Below are positions 58,201 through 64,000 of a stretch of DNA of 64,000 bases, in pieces. The translations under genes were made by a program, and so were the position numbers. The DNA lies in NCBI GenBank assembly GCA_030267565.1, contig BRXU01000006.1:3398001-3462000 (forward strand), written 5' to 3'. The notes beneath the pieces were generated by a model, which saw only the letters and a list, made by a program, of their open reading frames with translations, did not search any database and had not been told where the DNA came from. The DNA comes from Pleodorina starrii. Taxonomy: Eukaryota > Chlorophyta > Chlorophyceae > Chlamydomonadales > Volvocaceae. Within the stretch, counting starts at the first letter, position 1, and every line of letters begins with the position of its first letter.

Positions 58201-59024
58201 GGAAGGGGTTCGAAGGCTGGGCTTTGCAGCTGCTTTGTCGATTCCTGTCCTCGTTGGGATTGAAGGGGTTGAAGGCGCAAAGGCGTTGGGATTGAAGGCG
58301 TGGGCGAAAGCGCCGGAGAAGGGTGGCCAGAGAGATGGAGTAGGGCCGGGGCAGGCGGGCGCATTGCTTGTGTGATTTTGATCGTGTTCAATTGTTTGTT
58401 GAAATTGGGATTGTTGCAGTTTGGGGAGCCGAGGCTATGACCTGAAACTGAAGGTTGGGGGCAGAGGGAGGCTCCCTGCAGGGAGGGCCGCGCGGGCGGG
58501 CCGGCAGGGAAGGACACAGGCTGCGTTGACCCGCGGGTCGTGTCGAAGGTTTATGTGGTGGGGGAAGTGGGTTGGCTTGACAGAGAGAGGCCGCTGGCCG
58601 GCGGCGGTAATGTGATGAGTGGTGTGGCTGGTACTTGGGGTGTGTGTGGTGGTGGTGGTGGTAGTGGTGGTGATGGTGGGTGTATCGATCGGCCCGGTCT
58701 CAGCAGAGGGTGCACGTCGGTCAAACGGTGATGCTGCACAGCGTCAAACACCGGCGATAAAACCGCATCAGAAGGCCTTTCGGCAGTAGGTATTGAGTGC
58801 GCTATCTCTAGTGCTTTCTGTGAGCGCACATGGGTTGTCATGCTCACCAGAGTCGACTTCCCGGCGCCGGACGGCCCCATGATGACGAGCAGGCGTCCGG
58901 GCTGTGCAAGGCCGTGCATTCCGGTGAGGATGCGCTTCTGCTGACCGGTGGACCGGTCAGGTACTGAGAAGTTTACATCGTGCCATTCGATGAGCGCGCC
59001 TCTGACGTGTTCTGAATTGGCCAT
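50207..59024 (-). CDS. ABCG-family half-size ABC transporter
   Basis: Thirteen minus-strand exons: 59024-58848, 58038-57892, 57324-57226, 56818-56711, 56363-56256, 55945-55812, 55529-55016, 54789-54674, 54253-54159, 52441-52278, 51841-51668, 50666-50535 and 50338-50207; phases close, 699 residues. The nucleotide-binding domain comes first, as in ABCG/WBC proteins: Walker [10 protein letters not shown] (residues 50-58), signature [15 protein letters not shown], Walker [13 protein letters not shown], His switch TIHQPNSD. A 170-residue linker exon carries a poly-Gln and Glu/Gln-rich insert. The membrane half follows ([68 protein letters not shown]). Half transporters dimerise to export lipids or other hydrophobic compounds; the substrate cannot be told. 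The intron after exon 10 uses a GC donor. Two introns carry DNA transposons. Confidence 0.93.
50697..50746 (-). repeat. Dispersed motif A, copy 6 (ABCG intron)
   Basis: Inverted orientation: AAAGAGAACATACCGCAGCG then GAGGGACGGAAAGGACGTTAGCGAG. Confidence 0.7.
50880..51373. mobile_element. hAT-type MITE (494 bp) with 8-bp target duplication
   Basis: Perfect 16-bp terminal inverted repeats (CAGTGTTCGTATCTTC at 50880-50895 and its complement at 51358-51373) are flanked directly by ACAGGTAG at 50872-50879 and 51374-51381. An 8-bp duplication with CAGTG-type ends is the hAT hallmark. The interior has no transposase and is full of short palindromes (TTCGTCCGGCCGGACGAA). It sits in the intron between ABCG exons 11 and 12. 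Exact repeats and duplication indicate a recent insertion. Confidence 0.9.
51549..51625 (-). repeat. Interstitial telomere-type repeat (CCCTAAAA)n
   Basis: About nine units of CCCTAAAA with single-base variants, the complement of the TTTTAGGG telomere unit of Chlamydomonas. It lies in the same ABCG intron as the hAT MITE, 40 bp before exon 11 in plus coordinates. Confidence 0.9.
52035..52072 (+). repeat. Dispersed motif A, copy 7 (ABCG intron)
   Basis: GCTCACGCCGTCTCCTTCTC followed by CGCTGCGATTTCTC; a diverged but clear copy. Confidence 0.6.
52975..53392 (-). pseudogene. Possible protein remnant inside the 1328-bp transposon
   Basis: Two minus-strand frames carry protein-like text: [20 protein letters not shown], and in another frame [20 protein letters not shown] ending near 52975. 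No family is recognised. A plus-strand frame at 53491-53871 ([20 protein letters not shown]) faces away from it. They might be decayed transposon genes. Confidence 0.3.
53491..53871 (+). CDS. Hypothetical frame inside the 1328-bp transposon
   Basis: An ATG-started frame of 126 codons whose first half looks protein-like and helical ([35 protein letters not shown]). It lies wholly between the transposon ends. No function assigned, and expression is unknown. Confidence 0.3.
   Translation: MTTQFFEQLRVARDCIKQAEDIKAVRDIALFQLARYVTDLKVNSVIVLSDGRQAKAPANASPNAILSMTRGILDSGHMPGLSIVHRSNALLPLRLCGVALRHVVCLARSSQWELDGDRRALVIPSI
54379..54405 (+). repeat. Short interstitial TTTTAGGG repeat
   Basis: Three to four telomere-type units in the ABCG intron between exons 8 and 9. 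Confidence 0.8.
57361..57405 (-). repeat. Dispersed motif A, copy 8 (ABCG intron)
   Basis: Inverted orientation: AAAAAGAAGATACCTCAGCG then ATGGGGGAGGAAGGGACAGAG; diverged at the outer end. Confidence 0.55.
57761..57800 (+). repeat. Dispersed motif A, copy 9 (ABCG intron)
   Basis: AGCCGTCTCCGTCCCATCAC followed by TGCGGTATCTTCTTTTTTAC. A GGCCTATACGTGGATAA motif B copy lies at 57866. Confidence 0.7.
57866..57882 (+). repeat. Dispersed motif B (GGCCTATACGTGGATAA)
   Basis: The same 17-mer occurs at 13955-13971, 31358-31374 and 32688-32704, with a one-base variant at 14056-14072. All are in introns. Confidence 0.7.
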
Positions 59025-59853
59025 TGGGATCGATGGACTTAAGGAATAGTTGTCGGTGAACCGCCGAGGATTTGCTAATGCACACAGCGAAAGTCGGTCG
59101 AGTAGGTTCAACCTGTCAACAAAGTGTTTTGCCTTCTGCGTCCTTTCGCGCTACCTCTTTCTCTATTTCGGTCAACCCATATTTAACATAGGGCAATTGT
59201 CCGTGTAGGAGGCGCGTTGATTTTCCCGTCACCTGGTAACGAGGCTTACCGCCTTACCTTTTTCGCGTCAGAACCGCACACCAATGACGCATTACGGCAT
59301 TCCTGCAGAACGCTCTGCCTTTGTCAATGGGCCAGCATGCTTTGCCCAAATTGAATGACCAGGGTTAAGCAGCAGCGTCGTGCCGCATGTCCTCGCCTGA
59401 CGCCTCGTCGTATCGTCGACGAGCACGTCAGTACGTGTACCTGATCGTGAAGGGTCAGCAGTATTGCTGAAACCAAGGGCAAAATCTATATGGTGCAAGG
59501 CTTGCAAAGCAAAAGTTAGAACAAAAAAGCCATTACTAAGGGACGAACTGCTTTGCAACGACATTGAATTTTTGGAAGTCACGTTGAGCTTGCAAGAGGG
59601 ATTCATAGGCTAAGCATGTCGTTTACCAGGCAACTGCTTTCAAGAAGGGGTGCGTCAACCCTGCCAGTAATTCAAATCTAGGTTCACAGCACTGACAGCT
59701 TGAGTAGTCAGAGGGAGCAGCTGGACACCCAGTCACCCACCGCTACAGATCATCTGTCTACCGACAAAGTTCTGAGCAACACGTGTTCGGACCTTCCGGC
59801 CAGCTCCAGCTCGCTCTGTGAGGTTTGCTCCAGAGTTGTGGCTCCCACAAGCC
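59025..59853. promoter_or_regulatory. Divergent upstream region of the ABCG and AUG1 genes
   Basis: The two start codons face away from each other over 829 bp of lower-GC sequence without a supported frame. Promoters and 5' UTRs of both genes must lie here unless further upstream exons exist. No named element could be identified. Confidence 0.5.
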
Positions 59854-62508
59854 ATGGAATACCTCCGGAGGCAGCAATTACTGAACGAACTAGAGCGTGT
59901 AAGGTAATGCTGTGTTCAAAATTTGGTGGAGTTGCGATCCTGCGCCGCAAGCCCGTTGCCCGTGAATGTTCGGCGCATCTTCTCGCGTTGAGAACTTTAC
60001 TGATGCATCTGACAGACACGTCTACTCGCCATTCCACTCGCACATTATTCTGGGATTAACACGTCCACACATGTCCCAGGCCGGGCCTTGGGGCCGAGCT
60101 GGGCCGCTTTCCCATCTCGACTGCCGCCGAGGTCGAACAACTCCAGGCGCTTTTGGAGGAGCACCAACAGGTATAGTGCCTTGGGAAGGAGGGCTGGAGA
60201 GCTCCTTTTGTGCGGGCGTGTGCAGGGACAACTTAGTGACCAGCACAGCCGTTCCTTGGATGCGCTGAGGCTGCCGCCAGCTTCACGGCCCGTTTGAACT
60301 GCCCCAACCCCGATTTCCGCGACCACCACCTTCGGCCCACTGCCCCCCACAACCCACTTCCCGGAACATCCAAACAATCAGGTGATGTCGGGTTATGCGA
60401 CTCTCCAGAGCGACTACCGCCGCCAGGCAGATGAGTACCGCCGACAAGGTAAGTGAACTGCGGGAACCCCCTCCCATCCGGAGCTCATGCACTTCCTTCC
60501 TTTTCCCACCTCCACCCACCCTTAACCCCACCCTCGTCCTGCCCACCTCTACCCACCCTTAACCCTAACCCCGCTCTGAAAACCGTGCGCCTGAAGCCCT
60601 CTGCCTCTTCGAGCGCTCCACGAAAGCAGCAAACCACAACATGCTCCACCATTAGAGACTCCCGGGGGCTGCCCCCAGCTTGCCGCGTCCCACCATGCGC
60701 GTAGCGCCAACCTTCCCACCTCCAGTATCGTCTTTTCAGTATCCTCGAAATCCCTTGGCTTGCAATCCCTGGCCCGCCGTAACTGCTAACACTAGCGCTG
60801 CTGCAACTACTGCTGCAACTGCTACTGCTGCCGCCGCCGCTGCAATCGCCGCGCGCGCCGCTGCTGCCGCCTATGTCATGCACATATGCATGCATGCCAC
60901 CAAACATGTGCGTGAAACCGTGAATGGCATCCTACCGCCGCCGCCGCAGCGGCGCTTCTGGAAACCAAGGTGGCGGCCGCCTGCAGCGGCGCGCGGCTGT
61001 CGGCGCCGGGGCTGACGGCGGCACGGCTGCTGGCGACGGTGGCCAATGCGCTGGGGCTGCACACCACGGCCGAGGGCGCCATGGTGGCGGCGTGGGTGGC
61101 CAAGGACGCGGAGATGGTGCGGCAGGAGCGAGTGCAGGTGGGTGCAGAGAGAAGACACCGCATGACAACGATGGGTGGGTGGCAATCATCTAGGGGCCAC
61201 CCATCCAGCCCCTGGGTGGGTGGCCCGGCCGCCCACCCAGGGCACCAATGGGCGGCCCCTGGGTGCGAGCGGCACGGCTGCTGGCGACGGTGGCCAATGC
61301 GCTGGGGCTGCACACCACGGCCGAGGGCGCCATGGTGGCGGCGTGGGTGGCCAAGGACGCGGAGATGGTGCGGCAGGAGCGAGTGCAGGTGGGTGCAGAG
61401 AGAAGACACCGCATGACAACGATGGCCCCTAGATGATTGCCACCCATCCAGCCCCTGGGTGGGTGGCCCGGCCGCCCACCCAGGGCACCAATGGGCGGCC
61501 CCTGGGTGCGAACTTCGGAGCGGAGGACACCCCTGAACCTCGCCCACGAGGTGAACGCTTCTATTGAGTACGCCGCTGTCGTTCCAGGTCCCCCAGCTCT
61601 CGCTGATCGACCACAACCGAGCCGTCCTGCCCTGCATTTTCCATGCTCCTCTATGCCCCACCACCACCACCATCCCCAGGCCAAGCGCGAGGCCATCGCC
61701 TCTGAGCTGCGCCACGAGGCGGAGGCCGCGAGCAGCCTGGTCTCGGAGCTGACGGCCCAGGTGGAGGCAGCGCGGCGGGCGCAGGAGGTGGTGGAGGGCG
61801 GGATGGACGTGCTTGAGACGGAAACGCACAACATGCACCTCAAGGCCATCGAGTACGAGCAGCGCATAGCGAGCACCGAGGAGAGGCTCAAGTCGCTGGG
61901 ATACAGGCCTGAGGTGAGTCGCAGAGGGCTGCAGGCCTGAGGTGGGGGTGTATGGAGAGCATGCCGCAGCGGTGGGCTGGAGGGGAGGCGAGGTGGCGGA
62001 GGAAAGGAAGAGGAGAGCGCGGGGGCGTGGTGGGGTGGGGTGCGGAGATTGTCGGCCTGCAGAGGAGGCGCGGCCGTGTCGACGTTGGGGCGATGGAGTG
62101 GTGCAAATGAAGGGATGCTGCAACCGGAACAACAGAAACCCCTTAACCCTCCCCTTCTCCCCTTCCCTTCGCCGCGCCGCCCCCTTGTCCCCTTCTCAGC
62201 TGGGCCACTTGGCTCTGGAGGCGATGGCCGAGCAGGTCGACTCCCTGGAGCGTTCCCTGGCGGAGACGGAGGAGGCGCTCAAGCGCTACGACAGCATCCC
62301 GCCCTCCGCCGCCGGGCTGGCGGCAATGCTGGAGCACAGCCAGAAGGAGCTGGCGGAGGTGCATGCAGCCATGGGCAGCGCCTTTGTGCACGGCGGGCCC
62401 GGGCTGGCGGCGGCGGCGCGCGGCGGCAGCGGCGGCGGCCTGGGGGGCCGCGGCGGCGGTGGCGGCGTCGGACCCGGCGCGTTTGGCTTCGGCGGAGGCG
62501 GGGCGTGA
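59854..62508 (+). CDS. AUG1: Augmin complex subunit 1 (AUG1/HAUS1)
   Basis: Exons 59854-59903, 60080-60170, 60382-60448, 60950-61137, 61680-61913 and 62200-62508 close in phase and give 312 residues, near the size of plant AUG1 (about 300). It is coiled coil almost throughout. Matches to the family in order: SDYRRQADEYRRQAALLETK, LLATVANALGLHTTAEGAMV, KRYDSIPPSAAGLAAMLEHS and, just before, RLKSLGYRPELGHLALEAMA; plant AUG1 has a very similar GYTP..SH...VEMAEH block and a SYQDLPP motif. Augmin recruits gamma-tubulin to the sides of spindle microtubules to branch new ones. The Gly-rich tail (last about 40 residues) is extra. The N-terminal exon is short and the start less certain. A 156-bp duplicate of part of exon 4 sits in the next intron. 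Confidence 0.85.
61268..61424 (+). repeat. Duplicate of the AUG1 exon 4 end with its donor
   Basis: Repeats 61018-61173 (most of exon 4 plus about 35 bp of intron) almost exactly. The copy lacks the original acceptor, and any new acceptor at its start would not fit the phase, so it is probably a pseudo-exon. Both copies are separated and followed by a repeated GC-rich block of about 70 bp (CACCCATCCAGCCCCTGGGT). Confidence 0.9.
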
Positions 62509-63667
62509 GACGGGAGGCGATGGTGGATCGCTCGTGCCGCCGTGGGCGGTGCCTTGTTCCTGAACGGCGGAGGCGCGGCGGAGGCAGCGCTTTTGAGGTG
62601 TGGTGTCGAGATGCATACAGGATACGCCAGTACGGTAGGGTGGCTTGCGTGAGAGCATCCAGGGAGGGTGCAGTGAAGCCGCTGGCGGTGTCTCGGGCGG
62701 TGACTTTCTCCTCTTGCCATGGCGCCGCCGGTTTGGCTTGCTTGATTAGGATTGGGTATCATGTACCGTATTCTTCCCCTTTCCGGTACGGCACATTGGA
62801 CACGGTGCTGCTTTTATGTATGTGTGACTGTGTGTCTGTGTGTGTCGTTGTTGGTGCTGCAGTGGGCTCAAGACACAATCGAAAGGGCAGAGCCGGCGGG
62901 CCAGCTGGCCCGCAACCGCAGCGCGTGAATGTGCGGCTAACAGGGGCAGACATGGGGGGTCATAGGTGATAAGCTCAGACATGGGGGGGTGTTCGCAACG
63001 CGGCGTGCAGGGGCGCTCTGCTCTCAAGGAGCAGGTAGCAGGGTGATATCGTGTACTATATCCCCGTGCGTGTGTTTACGGGTGGGCGGGCGGGTGGGCG
63101 GGTGGGCAGGTGTGGGTGGTTCAGGTGCGTGCGTGTCCATGCGTGCTCCAGAGGAATGTGTTTCGTCTTGCGTGTGTCATCGTGCGTGAACACAGGCGGG
63201 GTTTGTGTCATCGACGGTGGCCTCTGCATCTGCGCAAGGGCCGGGGCATCCGAAGATTCCAAACCGATCACCGTCGCCGTTACCCCACATACAACATACA
63301 ACAACCTGCACTCGAACACACGCACACGGTGCGCGCGGGCTCACGGCGTCGGAGCAGGAGGGGATTGATTCCGTCCACCCGCCGACAGCCCATGGGCCCC
63401 CCATGGGTAAACACACACACACAAACACACACACACAAGCCAAAACCGTCGCGTACACTTTTAGGGCGGGAAACGCAGCGTTGCGCGCGTCTCAGCGGCC
63501 GCTCCGGTCCATTCCAACACGAAGAAACCCAAGATTCTTCCCTCTCCGGCGCCCCGACCTTTACGGCCGCAATCGCCATCAACTGCAACTGCATCTCCCA
63601 AGCGTGCCGTCGCCCGTGCTGATGGCTTCCTTGCTGACGCTCCCGGCGCCATGGCCCTCGCCAAACT
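62509..63667. other. AUG1 downstream region, no gene seen
   Basis: Presumed AUG1 3' UTR, then GT/GGGCG-rich sequence (63063-63125) and a (CA)n run at 63410-63437. No supported frame; it probably also holds the 3' UTR of the gene at the right edge. Confidence 0.45.
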
Positions 63668-64000
63668 TCACAATCTGGAGCGAGCGAGCATCGCCCCGTC
63701 CAGCTCCCCGAGCCGGGCAGCAGCGGTGGCAGCGGCGGCGTCCTCCAGAGGGGAAGAGGTCGGGGAGGTGGCCGAGGAGGAGGAGGAAGGGCCCGACGAC
63801 CGCGGCGCAAAGGGCTGCACCCTGCCGGTGGCGATGCGCAGGAAGTCACGGGCGCATGGCAGCAGCCCCTCCAAGTGCAGAACGCTGCCCCCGCCGACCG
63901 CTGCCGCCGCCGGCGGCGATACTGACGCCGGCGGTGCCTCCTTGCGAACGTCGAGCGGCCGCCAGGCCATCACAAAGTCGCCGTGGCCCACGTGGTTGTA
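63668..64000 (-). CDS. C-terminal end of an unidentified protein, cut by the window edge
   Basis: The minus-strand frame is open at 64000 and stops at 63668. It starts YNHVGHGDFVMAWRPLDVRK, followed by a Pro/Ala spacer, DFLRIATGRVQPFAPR and a Ser/Ala-rich end. The HxGHGDFVxxW text resembles the region around the catalytic His near the C-terminus of some alpha/beta-hydrolases (lipase/esterase type), but the nucleophile and acid would be outside the window, so this is only a suggestion. Confidence 0.5.
   Translation of the reverse strand, partial: YNHVGHGDFVMAWRPLDVRKEAPPASVSPPAAAAVGGGSVLHLEGLLPCARDFLRIATGRVQPFAPRSSGPSSSSSATSPTSSPLEDAAAATAAARLGELDGAMLARSRL

Overview
This window is nuclear DNA of a volvocine green alga (Chlamydomonas/Volvox group). 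The evidence: GC-rich genes split by many short introns, TGTAA polyadenylation signals, Chlamydomonas-type telomere units (TTTTAGGG) lying inside introns, an arylsulfatase gene with the volvocine architecture, and long Ala/Gly/Gln tracts in proteins. Nothing looks prokaryotic; there are no operons, ribosome binding sites or CRISPR arrays. Exon ends given below were chosen by hand from splice signals, and for most genes the codon phase closes across every junction. Layout, left to right. Bases 1-7151 are the 3' part of a Ty3/Gypsy retrotransposon: protease remnant, reverse transcriptase, RNase H, an extra module that resembles a DNMT3-type cytosine methyltransferase, integrase, PHD finger and an unusual C-terminal domain, then a probable LTR. 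A nearly equal inverted LTR copy follows, making two 504-bp arms. Bases 8064-10291 are a GC-poorer zone with nested inverted repeats, probably non-autonomous DNA transposon material. Then come host genes: a TOM1-like VHS-GAT endosomal sorting protein (+, 10486-16490); a leucine-rich-repeat protein with an F-box-like start (+, 18298-22119); a mostly empty stretch to about 25.5 kb; a truncated haemoglobin-like gene (-, 25515-27229) that seems to lack the proximal haem histidine; an unassigned minus-strand gene (27528-28497); ribosome production factor RPF1 (+, 29086-32880); a secreted arylsulfatase of 16 exons (-, 34560-42316); an unassigned coiled-coil protein (+, 44600-46924); a 19-bp minisatellite (about 48647-49056); an ABCG half-transporter of 13 exons (-, 50207-59024); the augmin subunit AUG1/HAUS1 (+, 59854-62508); and the C-terminal end of one further minus-strand gene at the right edge. 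The genes do not form one pathway; they cover vesicle sorting, ribosome assembly, sulfate scavenging, membrane export and spindle microtubule nucleation. RPF1 and the arylsulfatase converge, and AUG1 and the ABCG gene diverge from an 829-bp gap. The mobile and repeat layer is rich: an intact-looking hAT MITE with an 8-bp target duplication and a 1.3-kb element with a 3-bp duplication both sit in ABCG introns, two GC-AG introns are present, and a dispersed motif of about 40 bp occurs nine times, never in an exon. The most unusual item is the methyltransferase-like module plus PHD finger in the Gypsy polyprotein.
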